DNA of 64,000 nt from Lysinibacillus fusiformis (lineage in GTDB: Bacteria; Bacillota; Bacilli; Bacillales_A; Planococcaceae), in assembly GCF_007362955.1 (NCBI RefSeq), contig NZ_CP041696.1, positions 1,488,001-1,552,000 on the forward strand. The letters run 5' to 3'. The translations under genes were made by a program, and so were the position numbers. A model generated the notes under the pieces. It was given only the letters and a program-made list of their open reading frames with translations, did not search any database and had not been told where the DNA came from. Positions 18,370 through 28,138 of the stretch are shown in pieces. How positions within the stretch are numbered: position 1 is the first letter of the stretch; the number at the start of each line of letters is the position of its first letter.

Positions 18370-19671
18370 TTAAGCTTCTACTTCTTGTTGAGCTGCAATT
18401 ACCTGTGCAATCGCTTGTTCTAAATCGGCGATGATGTCTTCTACTGCTTCTAAACCAATAGATAAACGAATGAGCGACTCAGTTACTCCCGTCTGTATTA
18501 ATTCTTCAGCTGATAACTGCTGGTGTGTAGTAGATGCTGGATGAATAATTAACGATTTTGCATCCCCTACGTTTGCTACGTGTGAGAATAATTTTACACT
18601 GTCAATTAGTTTACGTCCTGCTTCACGCCCACCTTTAATGCCAAATGTAAGCACGGAACCAAAGCCATTTTTCAAGTATTTCTTGGCCAAATCATGGGTA
18701 GCGAAATCCTCTAAACCATTGTAATTTACATATTCCACAGATGAGTGGTTACGTAAATATTCAGCTACAGCCAATGCATTTTCGTTGTGTTTAGGGATAC
18801 GCAAATGAAGCGTTTCTAAACCTTGTAATAAGTTAAATGCTGCATCAGCACTTAATGTTGGCCCGAAATCTCGTAGTAATTGCACGCGCAGTTTTGTGGC
18901 AAATGCTGCCGCTGCTGTATCGATACCGTAACGTATACCGTGGTAGGAAGCATCCGGCTCTGTAAAGCCAGGGAATCTTCCTTGTGTCCAGTCAAATTTC
19001 CCTGCATCTACAACAACACCACCTAAAGTCGTTCCGTGACCGCCGATCCATTTTGTTGCTGAGTGAACGACAATGTCTGCACCAAAATCAATTGGTGTAG
19101 AGCCATATGGAGAAGCAAATGTACTATCGATAATTAGTGGTAAGCCATTTTCATGTGCGATGTTAGCTACTGCTTCTACATCTAGTACTTTTAAGCTTGG
19201 GTTGCCGTAACCTTCAGCAAATATGGCTTTTGTTTTTTCGTTAATGGCTGAACGGAAATTCTCTGGGTTCGTCTCATCTACAAAAATAGTTTTAATACCG
19301 TAGTTTGGTAATGTATTTGCTAGTAAGTTATATGTGCCTCCGTATAAAGAACTTGCTGCTACGATTTCATCGCCTGCACCCGCAAGATTTAAAATCGAAA
19401 ATGCGATAGCAGCTGCACCTGATGAAAGTGCTACTGCCGCTGTCCCACCTTCTAATAAAGCAACTCGTTTTTCAAAAACATCTACAGTTGGGTTGGTAAT
19501 ACGTGTATAGATATTGCCCGCTTCTTCTAGAGCGAAAAGACGTTGCGCATGAGCAGTGTCTTTAAATACGAAGGCTGTTGAACGGTATACTGGCACTGTA
19601 CGAGAGCCTGTGACTGGATCGGGCTCTTGGCCTCCGTGTAATAGTAATGTCTCTGGTCTAAAATTAGTCAT
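18370..19671 (-). CDS. metY: O-acetylhomoserine aminocarboxypropyltransferase (sulfhydrylase)
   Basis: A 433-residue PLP enzyme that makes homocysteine (or methionine with methanethiol) from O-acetylhomoserine. The PLP lysine is K207 in HSATKWIGGHG; SSGAAAIAFSILNLA, YTRITNPT and the C-terminal SLIRLSIGLE are family signatures. The ATG at 19671 follows AGGAGGA; the frame extends further upstream into the riboswitch leader, which is not translated. Regulation by S-adenosylmethionine is shown by the S-box in the leader. Confidence 0.95.
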   Translation of the reverse strand: MTNFRPETLLLHGGQEPDPVTGSRTVPVYRSTAFVFKDTAHAQRLFALEEAGNIYTRITNPTVDVFEKRVALLEGGTAAVALSSGAAAIAFSILNLAGAGDEIVAASSLYGGTYNLLANTLPNYGIKTIFVDETNPENFRSAINEKTKAIFAEGYGNPSLKVLDVEAVANIAHENGLPLIIDSTFASPYGSTPIDFGADIVVHSATKWIGGHGTTLGGVVVDAGKFDWTQGRFPGFTEPDASYHGIRYGIDTAAAAFATKLRVQLLRDFGPTLSADAAFNLLQGLETLHLRIPKHNENALAVAEYLRNHSSVEYVNYNGLEDFATHDLAKKYLKNGFGSVLTFGIKGGREAGRKLIDSVKLFSHVANVGDAKSLIIHPASTTHQQLSAEELIQTGVTESLIRLSIGLEAVEDIIADLEQAIAQVIAAQQEVEA

Positions 19672-19740
19672 TATTCTTCCTCCTAAAATGGTTATTTTTT
19701 TACGATGGTACCGGAGATGAGGAGGATTTTCTGTAGAAAA

Positions 19741-19903
19741 CAAAAACCCTCTTCAGTTAAGAAGAGGGTTGCGGTTGCAAGTTTTCCTCCCCTTATCTGC
19801 CAGATCCAAGTAAGAATCTGTAGGAATTAGCACCTTAGCAAGTAAGTTACTTGCTGGTTGCCGGGCATCATAGGGCCTATCCCTCCGCCGCTCTTGATAA
19901 GAG
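19741..19903 (-). promoter_or_regulatory. SAM-I (S-box) riboswitch with terminator
   Basis: On the minus strand the leader begins CTCTTATCAAGAGCGGCGG, continues AGGGATAGGCCCTATGATG and CCCGGCAACC, then a stem CAGCAAG/CTTGCTAAGGTGC and AATTCCTACAGATTC, ending in an intrinsic terminator (AACCCTCTTC / GAAGAGGGTT, T-run, 19741-19770). These are the core elements of the SAM-I aptamer and its off switch. It lies about 70 bases upstream of metY. Confidence 0.96.
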
Positions 19904-20060
19904 TATGTGATTCAATTTCCATCGTTGTTACACAGTATAAACATAGACTTTTTTTCTGTCAACACTAAAATTTCATTTTTTCTGAAACTTCTGTCTGCTC
20001 CTTTACGTAATATGAACACATACACTACTTTAAAATATATTTATTGAGAGGAGTATTTTT

Positions 20061-20693
20061 ATGGTAAAAGCCTTGATAATTTGTCTTATTGTTGGCTACC
20101 TAATCGGCTGTTTTCACGGCTCAAAAGTAGCGCAATTTTTATCGGGGGTTGATTTAAAAAAGGCTGGGCATGGCAATGCAGGTGCCTCTAACGCAACTCT
20201 TTCGCTCGGTTGGAAATACGGTATATTAGTGGCACTAATCGATATTGGTAAAGGCGTTGCCGCCATTATTGGTGTGCATCTATTTTTAGCTAATGCATCG
20301 CATTTAACGGACGTACAAATTTGGCTCTTAACGTATACAATTGCTGCTGGTGTAATTATAGGGCATAATTTCCCCTTTCATATGGGTTTCAACGGAGGTA
20401 AAGGAACGGCTTCGATTATAGGAATTTTGCTTGCTGTCGATTGGAAAATCGGACTATTTGCACTCATATTATTTGTTATTTTATCATTTGCCACTAACTA
20501 TTTAATCGTCGGTGTCCTTGAATTTTATGTAGTATTTTGTACAGCTACTTACTTATGGATTCCAGGAATAGGTCCAACAATAATTGCACTTCTACTTTTT
20601 GGCATAGCACTTGTCTTACATATTGAAAATATTAAACGATTACTCCAAGGTACCGAACCTAAAGTAACTTCTGCTTTTAAGAAAAAGAAATAA
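20061..20693 (+). CDS. plsY: Glycerol-3-phosphate acyltransferase PlsY family
   Basis: A 210-residue membrane protein with about five helices, matching the PlsY family that transfers acyl groups from acyl phosphate to glycerol 3-phosphate in phospholipid synthesis. Motifs are GHGNAGASN near residues 35-43, GHNFPFHMGFNGGKGTA near 101-117 and a basic KKKK tail. The usual GSGNIGATN is GHGNAGASN, so this may be a divergent second copy. GAGAGGAG precedes the ATG. It stands alone on the plus strand. Confidence 0.88.
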   Translation: MVKALIICLIVGYLIGCFHGSKVAQFLSGVDLKKAGHGNAGASNATLSLGWKYGILVALIDIGKGVAAIIGVHLFLANASHLTDVQIWLLTYTIAAGVIIGHNFPFHMGFNGGKGTASIIGILLAVDWKIGLFALILFVILSFATNYLIVGVLEFYVVFCTATYLWIPGIGPTIIALLLFGIALVLHIENIKRLLQGTEPKVTSAFKKKK

Positions 20694-20891
20694 TATAACA
20701 CTGGATATTATTGTATTTTTTGTGACCATTCATTCTCTCGTAATAACTTAATATTGCTGTAAACAGAGCTTTTTTTACAATCTTTTACTTTTTACAATAA
20801 ATAGACAAAATTACTTTCTTAAAAAAACATTTTACTTACCGATGTTATAGGAAACTATCGTCATATTTATCGTTAGAAAGGATGAATTAAT

Positions 20892-22373
20892 ATGTCTGCT
20901 CTCGAAAAAACAGTACCTAAACGCAATTTAAAGCCACTATGGATTGGCCTAGCTTTCGCGGCACTGATTATTATTACATTTTTACCGAATAGTGGAGACC
21001 TTCCTGTAGCTGGCCAACGCGCATTAGCGATTTTAGCTTTCGCAGTCATCCTTTGGGTAACAGAGGCCGTATCGTATCCTGTCAGTTCTGCCATGATTAT
21101 TGCACTTGTGACAGTTATGCTAGGTCTGGCCCCCTCAATGGAAGATCCTACAACAGATTTAGGCACTTCAGGTGCGCTAAAAATGGCATTAAGTGGATTT
21201 AGTAACTCTGCGGTTGCACTAGTAGCCGCAGCACTTTTCTTAGCAGCAGCCATGCAAATTACAAATTTACATAAACGACTTGCTTTATGGATCTTATCGC
21301 TAGTTGGTACAAAAACGAAAGCGATTGTCTTCGGCGCTATTTTAGTATCCATAGTACTAGCTTTCTTCGTACCCTCTGCTACAGCACGTGCTGGCGCAGT
21401 TGTACCAATTCTACTTGGCATGGTTGCCGCATTTGGCTTACCACGTGATAGTCGTCTAGCTGCTTTACTCGTTATCACATCTGTGCAAGCAGTTTCGATT
21501 TGGAATATCGGTATTAAAACGGCAGCTGCACAAAATATGGTTGCTTTAAACTTTATCAAAGAACAGTTTGGTGTAGATATTTCATGGGGAGCTTGGTTAC
21601 TATACGCCGCACCATTTTCAATCATCATGTCGGTGGCTCTATTCTTCATTATGATTACTTTAATTAAACCTGAGACAAGCAATATAGAGGGCGGTAAAGA
21701 TGTAATTAAAAAGCAACTTGCAGATTTGGGGCCATTAAAAGCACCTGAAATCCGTTTAATCGTAACTTCAATAGTACTTTTATTTTTCTGGGCAACAGAA
21801 AACAAACTTCACCCGTTCGATACGACAACAGTCACAATTGTTGCTATAGCGGTTCTATTAATGCCCAAAATAGGTGTTTATACGTGGAAAGAAGTTGAAC
21901 CGCATATTCCTTGGGGGACAATTATCGTCTTTGCCGTTGGGATTATGCTGGGGACAGTACTACTAAATACAGAAGGTGCGACGTGGTTATCAGATACTGT
22001 CTTCGGATCACTAGGTCTTGATGCTATGCCTATTCTAGCAACAATCGCAATCGTTACCCTTTTCAATATTCTTATTCATCTGGGCTTTGCGAGTGCTACA
22101 AGCCTAGCTTCCGCACTGATTCCGGTATTCATTGTATTAGCTTCAACATTAACAGCAAATGTTGATCAAGTCGGTTTCGTAATAGTCCAACAGTTTGTCA
22201 TTAGCTTCGGTTTCTTATTACCTATTAGTGCACCCCAAAATATGCTTGCCTATGGTACCGGAGCCTTTACAACTAAAGATTTCTTAAAATCGGGTATTCC
22301 CTTAACGATTATTGGGTATCTCCTGGTCCTTTTATTCACAGCAACATATTGGAAATGGATTGGATTGTTATAA
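20892..22373 (+). CDS. SLC13/DASS-family anion:sodium symporter
   Basis: A 493-residue permease with about twelve helices in two repeats. VPSATARAGAVVPILLG and SAPQNMLAYGTGAFTTKDF are typical of the divalent anion:sodium symporter family, which takes up succinate, malate, citrate, or in some members sulfate. GAAAGGATG is upstream. It is monocistronic, ending at a bidirectional terminator next to the convergent CoA-transferase gene. The substrate cannot be assigned from sequence. Confidence 0.9.
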   Translation: MSALEKTVPKRNLKPLWIGLAFAALIIITFLPNSGDLPVAGQRALAILAFAVILWVTEAVSYPVSSAMIIALVTVMLGLAPSMEDPTTDLGTSGALKMALSGFSNSAVALVAAALFLAAAMQITNLHKRLALWILSLVGTKTKAIVFGAILVSIVLAFFVPSATARAGAVVPILLGMVAAFGLPRDSRLAALLVITSVQAVSIWNIGIKTAAAQNMVALNFIKEQFGVDISWGAWLLYAAPFSIIMSVALFFIMITLIKPETSNIEGGKDVIKKQLADLGPLKAPEIRLIVTSIVLLFFWATENKLHPFDTTTVTIVAIAVLLMPKIGVYTWKEVEPHIPWGTIIVFAVGIMLGTVLLNTEGATWLSDTVFGSLGLDAMPILATIAIVTLFNILIHLGFASATSLASALIPVFIVLASTLTANVDQVGFVIVQQFVISFGFLLPISAPQNMLAYGTGAFTTKDFLKSGIPLTIIGYLLVLLFTATYWKWIGLL

Positions 22374-22377
22374 CAAA

Positions 22378-22421
22378 AAGAAAAGCCTTGAGAGACAATT
22401 TCGTCTTCCTCAAGGCTTTTT
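22378..22421. terminator. Bidirectional intrinsic terminator
   Basis: AAAAGCCTTGAG pairs with CTCAAGGCTTTT (one-base offset) with A- and T-runs, between the convergent DASS transporter and CoA-transferase genes. Confidence 0.9.
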
Positions 22422-22430
22422 GCCTATATT

Positions 22431-23951
22431 TTATTTAGCAAATGATGGATCTTTCATCGTGCCGTTCTTCGCCAAGTTCACGTGCCAAGACAATGCTTTT
22501 TCTAAATCATGTGGTGTATGGTGACCACCTGTTGCTTCATTCGCTGCGTTAAAGTACGCCCATAATTGTTCACGGTATTCAGGGTGAGCACAGTTATCAA
22601 TAATGCGCCCAACGCGCTCTTTTGGTGCTAGACCACGTAAATCTGCTACACCTTGTTCTGTTACGATAACATCAACATCGTGCTCCGTATGGTCAACATG
22701 TGGCACCATTGGCACGATACTTGATATTTTACCGCCTTTAGCGTACGATTTCGTCACAAAAATACCCAAACGTGCATTACGTGCAAAATCACCTGAACCA
22801 CCAATACCGTTCATCATTTTTGTACCGGATACATGTGTAGAGTTTACATTTCCATAAATATCTAATTCGAGTGCTGTATTAACAGATATCAACCCGAGTC
22901 GACGAATAATTTCAGGCTGATTCGAAATTTCCTGCGGACGTAATACTAATTTGTCAGCATATCTTTCAAAATTACCGTATACACGGTTTCCTACTTCTTC
23001 GGATAGAGTAATAGAAGTAGCAGATGCAAAACTTACTTTACCTGCATCAATTAAATCAAATACTGCATCTTGTAGTACTTCTGAATAAACTTCTAAGTTT
23101 TCAAATTCCGAATCTTTGAATCCTAGTAATACAGCATTCGCTACTGAACCTACTCCAGATTGTAATGGACGTAAACTCGTTGTTAAACGACCTACTTTAA
23201 TTTCTTCGCGAAGGAAATTCAGTAGATGATTTGCCATAATATCTGTTTCCTCATCGGCCGGGACAATTGTCGATGGTGCATCTAATATATCTGAAATAAC
23301 AATACCTTTAACTTTATCTAAATCTAGTGGAATACCAATAGTACCAAGGCGATCCGATGCATTTTGCAGAGAGATCGGTGAACGTTTACCTTGTGGACCT
23401 GGTACGTAAATATCATGGATACCTTCTAATGCATCAAGCTGTGCTACGTTTAGCTCGATGATTACTTGGTCAGCCTCTTGCACAAAAATTGGAGAGTTGC
23501 CAACTGAAGTTGTTGGAATTAGTAAGCCGTCTTCTGTAATAGCAGCCGCTTCGATAATAGCAAAATCGATTGGACCAATGATGCCTTGGCGTACTAGTTC
23601 AGCATTGTGTGACAAATGTGCGTCGACATATGTGATGTCACCGCTGTTGATTTTGTTACGAATACCAGAATCTGCTTGGAAAGGACCACGCTTGCGAATA
23701 ACGCCAGCTTCTGCTAAGTATTGGTCAACTTCTGGTCCAAGTGATGCGCCTGTGTATACATCTACCTTGAAGCTCTCTGTTTTTGCTTTCTCTACTAGTG
23801 CAAGCGGTACCACTTTTACGTCACCAGCACGTGTAAATCCACTCATCCCCAGTACCATACCATCCTTAATCCAAGAGGCTGCTTCTTCTGCTGTTACAAC
23901 TTTACTGCGCAACTGTTCATTACGAAGCTTTTTCGCTAACTTTTCTTCCAT
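22431..23951 (-). CDS. Acetyl-CoA hydrolase/transferase family (succinyl-CoA:acetate CoA-transferase type)
   Basis: A 506-residue class I CoA-transferase of the AarC/Cat1 family, which exchanges CoA between acetate and succinate or related acids. The catalytic glutamate is expected at E291 in VYSEVLQD, and the oxyanion/glycine loop is NGIGGSGDFARN. Length and motif order fit the succinate CoA-transferase group. GGAGGAATAG precedes the ATG. It is separate from the two-subunit transferase at 60.6-61.9 kb. Confidence 0.9.
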   Translation of the reverse strand: MEEKLAKKLRNEQLRSKVVTAEEAASWIKDGMVLGMSGFTRAGDVKVVPLALVEKAKTESFKVDVYTGASLGPEVDQYLAEAGVIRKRGPFQADSGIRNKINSGDITYVDAHLSHNAELVRQGIIGPIDFAIIEAAAITEDGLLIPTTSVGNSPIFVQEADQVIIELNVAQLDALEGIHDIYVPGPQGKRSPISLQNASDRLGTIGIPLDLDKVKGIVISDILDAPSTIVPADEETDIMANHLLNFLREEIKVGRLTTSLRPLQSGVGSVANAVLLGFKDSEFENLEVYSEVLQDAVFDLIDAGKVSFASATSITLSEEVGNRVYGNFERYADKLVLRPQEISNQPEIIRRLGLISVNTALELDIYGNVNSTHVSGTKMMNGIGGSGDFARNARLGIFVTKSYAKGGKISSIVPMVPHVDHTEHDVDVIVTEQGVADLRGLAPKERVGRIIDNCAHPEYREQLWAYFNAANEATGGHHTPHDLEKALSWHVNLAKNGTMKDPSFAK

Positions 23952-24259
23952 TCTCTATTCCTCCATCCCACTTGTATTTACTTCAACTAGATTATTTGCT
24001 CCATTCTTTTGGTGCATTATACCAATTTTCTCGAGCATAAATTGAATAATCTGTCGCATACACAATTTTACACTAAGCAGAATATTTAAGCTATAACTGA
24101 CGGAATATTTTACTTTACGAGATTTTTTAGTCAAGAAACAAATTATATAAGGATAGTTTCTTCTGCATTTTAGGTGATTGCCTATATGGAATTTATTCGA
24201 TTTTACAAGAAAAGCGTGATATGCTTTTAGTATATAGACAAGGGAAAAAAGGAGAAATT
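23952..24259. other. Divergent intergenic region
   Basis: About 300 AT-rich bases between the divergent CoA-transferase and nitroreductase genes, which must carry both promoters. A TTGCCTA-like and several TATAAT-like words are present, but no single promoter is clear and no structure is seen. Confidence 0.4.
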
Positions 24260-24994
24260 ATGATGGTTAAACAATTATTACGTAATCATTCTTCAGTTCG
24301 CATTTACGATGGCAATCCTATATCAAAAGAAATTGTTGAAGATTTAATTGCTACAGCTCAAATGGCTGCAACATCACATTTTGTACAAGCATATAGTGTT
24401 ATTTGGGTAACAGATGAAGAGAAAAAGGAAAAATTAGGTTTACTGTCCGGTAATCCACGCCAATACGAAACATCCGGTGGTGCCTTTGTCTTTTGCGTAG
24501 ATTTCAAACGTCTACAAATGGCAGGTAAATTAGAAGATGTTGATATCGTCGCAGATTCAGCCGAAAACGTACTTGTTGGAGTAGCAGATGTATCATTATT
24601 CGCGCAAAATTTCGTGATTGCAGCAGAATCTATGGGATACGGCATTTGCTATATTGGTGGTGTACGTAATAAGCCGGAGGAAATAAGCGAACTATTTAAT
24701 CTGCCTGATTTGGTTTTCCCACTATTTGGCTTAACAATCGGTGTGCCTGCTCGCCGCAATGAAGTAAAACCTCGCTTACCAGTGACAGCAATACTTCATG
24801 AAAACGAATATAATTCAGAAAAATATACAGAACTTTTACCAGCTTATAACGAAACATTGGAAGCTTATTATACTAGTCGATCCTCAAATCGTAAAATCGA
24901 TAATTGGACTAAACAGATGGCTGACTTCTTAATTGAACAACGTCGCCCATTCATTAATGATTTTCTAGCAAAAAAAGGTTTTAACTGGAAATAA
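24260..24994 (+). CDS. NADPH-dependent flavin oxidoreductase / nitroreductase (NfsA-like)
   Basis: A protein of about 244 residues of the FMN nitroreductase family, NfsA/FRP branch. The N-terminal RNHSSVRIYDGNPI binds FMN, and YGICYIGGVRNKPEEIS and LTIGVPA are family signatures. Such enzymes reduce nitro compounds, quinones or flavins using NADPH. AAGGAG lies 5 bases before the ATG at 24260 and 8 bases before the alternative ATG at 24263. It is a single gene. Confidence 0.9.
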   Translation: MMVKQLLRNHSSVRIYDGNPISKEIVEDLIATAQMAATSHFVQAYSVIWVTDEEKKEKLGLLSGNPRQYETSGGAFVFCVDFKRLQMAGKLEDVDIVADSAENVLVGVADVSLFAQNFVIAAESMGYGICYIGGVRNKPEEISELFNLPDLVFPLFGLTIGVPARRNEVKPRLPVTAILHENEYNSEKYTELLPAYNETLEAYYTSRSSNRKIDNWTKQMADFLIEQRRPFINDFLAKKGFNWK

Positions 24995-25196
24995 CAATTC
25001 AACTAGGTAGGGTTACTATTGTATGATATTAACCTTACCTTTTTATATTATTAAAAAAGTCACTGTCGAAAATAGTACATTTATCTTGTTAGATTTGTTT
25101 AATGATAGTTCAGATTAAACAAAAAGACTCTTTTCTTTCCCAACAATTCCATTACTATTAATAGAAGGAGCTCTATATCGAAAGGAGTTTGTTCAA

Positions 25197-25622
25197 ATGT
25201 CCTATATCAATAAACACCTTGCTCGTACCTTAGAACAACAACATAAGAGAAGTGTAAAAGGTTTATTTTTAAAAATTCAAGACTTAAATAATGAATGTAC
25301 GCTATTAAGAAAACGACTTGAACCCCATATTGACATCTCTACTTATAATGATGCCGTTGCTTATGTAGATCAATTCGTGTCTCATACATCCATTCTCAAT
25401 TTGAAATTCATCACGAATACACAAAATCTAGAGGTTGTTGTATTACACGCCCTCTTATTAGAACATATTTTACAAAACGAAACAGCTCATACTTTTGACT
25501 ACGAAAAACAATTGCTTCAAGGCTATATTCAAGAAATTTTAGCATTGAATGATCACGCCTCAACACTTTTTACCAACCACAATGAAAAGATGCTTCATTA
25601 CATTCATTCTCAAACTGTATAA
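25197..25622 (+). CDS. Hypothetical helical protein
   Basis: A 141-residue, mostly helical, soluble protein starting MSYINKHLARTLEQQ. I do not recognise a domain. It has a good ribosome site (GAAAGGAG), no signal peptide or membrane segment, and its own bidirectional terminator, so it is probably a real gene. Charged and leucine-rich heptads suggest helical bundles. Confidence 0.75.
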   Translation: MSYINKHLARTLEQQHKRSVKGLFLKIQDLNNECTLLRKRLEPHIDISTYNDAVAYVDQFVSHTSILNLKFITNTQNLEVVVLHALLLEHILQNETAHTFDYEKQLLQGYIQEILALNDHASTLFTNHNEKMLHYIHSQTV

Positions 25623-25668
25623 AAAAGACGATCATTGCAACTGATTTCATTGCGCTGATCGTCTTTTT
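25622..25668. terminator. Bidirectional intrinsic terminator
   Basis: AAAAAGACGATCA pairs with TGATCGTCTTTTT, with A- and T-runs, between the convergent hypothetical genes. Confidence 0.92.
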
Positions 25669-25670
25669 AA

Positions 25671-27359
25671 TTATTGGAGCCCTTTAATAATTAGTGTGCG
25701 AACTGGTAAGAATTGCTCGCCTGTATCTCCATATGTCAGAAGTACTTCATCATCTACTTGTAAATAAATTGCAAGTGGTTCTGTTTCTGCACTCACTAAA
25801 TAGTTTTCACCATTATCCAGTAAAAACGATACTAAAGTAAAGTCGCCTAAGCGTTCTTTGTATACGCGCAGCACTTTACCACTGGCATCTTTTTCTTCGG
25901 CATTTGAACTACCTTCGACCGTGCTACCGCCGCGGCTAAGCGCCGTTTTATATAATTTCAACGCTTCTTTTGGCGTTGTTGCAAAGGCTGAAATTTCAGG
26001 GTTTGCTGCTGATACAATGAAATAGTTTTGTAGGAAACCATTTGCATCAAGTACCGCTGTTAGCCAGCTTGCCTCACCGTAGAAGTTATACAATACTGGC
26101 ATTTCGCCTGTCCATTTCTTCTCAATAAATTTCTTTTCAATAATTTGCAATGCTCCTTGAGAATCCATGTAAGAAGCACCTTGATTACCTGTGTAATAAG
26201 TAGCTTCACCCGTTCTCGCGTTCGTTAACGAGTAACCTAACATCGAGTCAACGCCCTCTTTTGGACTTGTAAAGTCAGTGAAGTAATACATGTCGCCAGC
26301 TTCATCGAAAATTGGGCTGACATTCGATTCTGTTCCTTCATCTGAAGGTAGCTTTACATCTTTTTTCCCGAACATACTATTCCAATAACCATGAACATAT
26401 TTACCAAAGTAGCTATTTTGTAGACTTACTGTTTCAGGTGATACTGCCCCATCTATAAATTCTGGGACTTCCGCTAACTTCACAACCTCTGATTTTCCTG
26501 ATAATGCATCGACCAACACTATTCCCTGCACATCAAAGCCATTACGTGCTGAAATAAATTCTCCGTAAGAGCGAATATAGTAAGGTTTTCCATCATCATC
26601 AACTTCAAGCTGTACATCTCCATAAAAAATTAGGAATGGATGTTGTAAACGCATATGTCGTTCTAAATTAGCATTTAAATAAGCTGAAGGAATATATTTC
26701 ATTTCCTGTGCAACAAATTTAGGATTATCTGCAGAATCAGTAGCACTCATTGTAAAGTAACCAGGCGTCGTATCGCCATTCATCCATTTAAAGAAACCAG
26801 AAAATTCAACTGGAGCGATATAAACATACTCACCGTTTACCTTTTGAATTTGTAAGCGTCCCAACTCATAATAGCTTGTATTTGGCACTTGCCCAAATGC
26901 CTTTTTCATTTTATTACGGACAAACTTTGGTGGTACACTTGCTGGTGTTTGTGTTTCATCGAAAGGTTTAATTTCAACTTTTTCCTTCATTTCCGCTGAC
27001 TTGAACTTATCATTTGCATTCCATAATGGAGCTGATAACACATATGCCGCAACAACTAGGCTTGCTAAAAATAATAAGCCTTTAATTTTCCTTTCGATGC
27101 CACTCGCTAGGAGAGCACCACCTAATGTTAGTAAAATAATTGCTGGCCAAAAGACAAGCCAGTTTACATCAATTTTTGTTACATACAGCGTCATTCCAGT
27201 CGCTAAAAACCCTAGAATAAAAGTGCCAATAAAAAAGGTTCCTATAACCTTTTTCGACTGCCCATCTTCTCGCTTTTTTGTTATAAGCGGTGTTAGTAAA
27301 ACACTCGCAATTAGTGCAATGACTGCTGAAGCTATTAAAAGCTTAGTCATTCCATTCAC
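25671..27359 (-). CDS. Hypothetical membrane protein with large C-terminal domain
   Basis: A 562-residue protein with four hydrophobic helices in the first 115 residues (around 6-25, 40-60, 68-86 and 92-110), then a long extracytoplasmic-looking domain of about 440 residues rich in beta-strand, aromatic and glycine residues (VPNTSYYELGRLQIQKV, PGYFTMSATDS). No catalytic motif is seen and I do not recognise the family with confidence. A similar topology occurs in hypothetical Bacillus envelope proteins. It is monocistronic and divergent from the lysoplasmalogenase. Confidence 0.8.
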   Translation of the reverse strand: MNGMTKLLIASAVIALIASVLLTPLITKKREDGQSKKVIGTFFIGTFILGFLATGMTLYVTKIDVNWLVFWPAIILLTLGGALLASGIERKIKGLLFLASLVVAAYVLSAPLWNANDKFKSAEMKEKVEIKPFDETQTPASVPPKFVRNKMKKAFGQVPNTSYYELGRLQIQKVNGEYVYIAPVEFSGFFKWMNGDTTPGYFTMSATDSADNPKFVAQEMKYIPSAYLNANLERHMRLQHPFLIFYGDVQLEVDDDGKPYYIRSYGEFISARNGFDVQGIVLVDALSGKSEVVKLAEVPEFIDGAVSPETVSLQNSYFGKYVHGYWNSMFGKKDVKLPSDEGTESNVSPIFDEAGDMYYFTDFTSPKEGVDSMLGYSLTNARTGEATYYTGNQGASYMDSQGALQIIEKKFIEKKWTGEMPVLYNFYGEASWLTAVLDANGFLQNYFIVSAANPEISAFATTPKEALKLYKTALSRGGSTVEGSSNAEEKDASGKVLRVYKERLGDFTLVSFLLDNGENYLVSAETEPLAIYLQVDDEVLLTYGDTGEQFLPVRTLIIKGLQ

Positions 27360-27486
27360 CCTCTCTTCACTTACTGTCTTACTTATTTACGATTACATAA
27401 CGTAAAAGTTTCAATCATAAAAATATTATAGAAACAAAGGAATTCTACCACAAAAAGAGAATTTCAAGTAGAAGGAGTTGGAAAAC

Positions 27487-28137
27487 ATGGCTAAAAAGAT
27501 ATTAATTGCTTGTATTATTGCGCTAGGTCTTTATTATATTTTTTTCTTTTCCCATATTACAGAGAGTTTGAAACTCATATTTAAGGTCATCCCCATGATT
27601 TTAATTATTTTTTTGGCTGCTATGCAAAAAGTACCGCATATTAAAAAATATCAAATGCTCGTTATTACTGGCCTTATTTTTTGTATGATTGGTGACTATA
27701 CACTACGTTGGTTTTTATTTGGCTTAACAAGTTTTTTAATTGGTCATATTTTTTATATTTTTGCGTTTGCAAGCACCAACGAACGAAAAGTGCCAATATG
27801 GGCTAAAATTTTACTTCTTGTGTACGGCGTATGTATGGCAGTGTGGATTGCTGGTACAGTCTTTACATCAGGTGAAACAGTACTTAGTATTGCGGTCCTT
27901 GCCTATATTTCTGTTATTTTAACGATGGGTTGGACAGCAATACGCACTGGCTCAACTTTTGCGACTATCGGTGCCATGCTATTTATTGCATCAGATTCCT
28001 ATTTAGCTATTAATAAATTCGTATTGCCCCTACCATTTTCACACGAAATTATTATGCTGACATATTATAGTGCTCAACTACTAATTGCATTGAGTATCCT
28101 TCAATATTCCGAAATCCGAAGTAAAGTGATACAATAA
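27487..28137 (+). CDS. Lysoplasmalogenase (YhhN/TMEM86 family)
   Basis: A protein of 216 residues with about eight helices. The conserved charged residues of the YhhN/TMEM86 family appear in CMIGDYTLRW, LIGHIFYIFAF and FIASDSYLAINKF. Family members cleave the vinyl ether bond of lysoplasmalogen, or act on related ether lipids; whether this bacterium makes plasmalogens is unknown, so another lipid is possible. The ATG at 27487 is chosen because AAGGAG lies 9 bases upstream; a TTG at 27478 touches that site. Confidence 0.85.
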   Translation: MAKKILIACIIALGLYYIFFFSHITESLKLIFKVIPMILIIFLAAMQKVPHIKKYQMLVITGLIFCMIGDYTLRWFLFGLTSFLIGHIFYIFAFASTNERKVPIWAKILLLVYGVCMAVWIAGTVFTSGETVLSIAVLAYISVILTMGWTAIRTGSTFATIGAMLFIASDSYLAINKFVLPLPFSHEIIMLTYYSAQLLIALSILQYSEIRSKVIQ

Positions 28138-28138
28138 G

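Noticed and set aside
20873-21805. 310-codon minus-strand ORF
   Set aside because: It lies wholly inside the DASS transporter gene in the opposite frame, has no family signature, and its composition is that of a shadow ORF.
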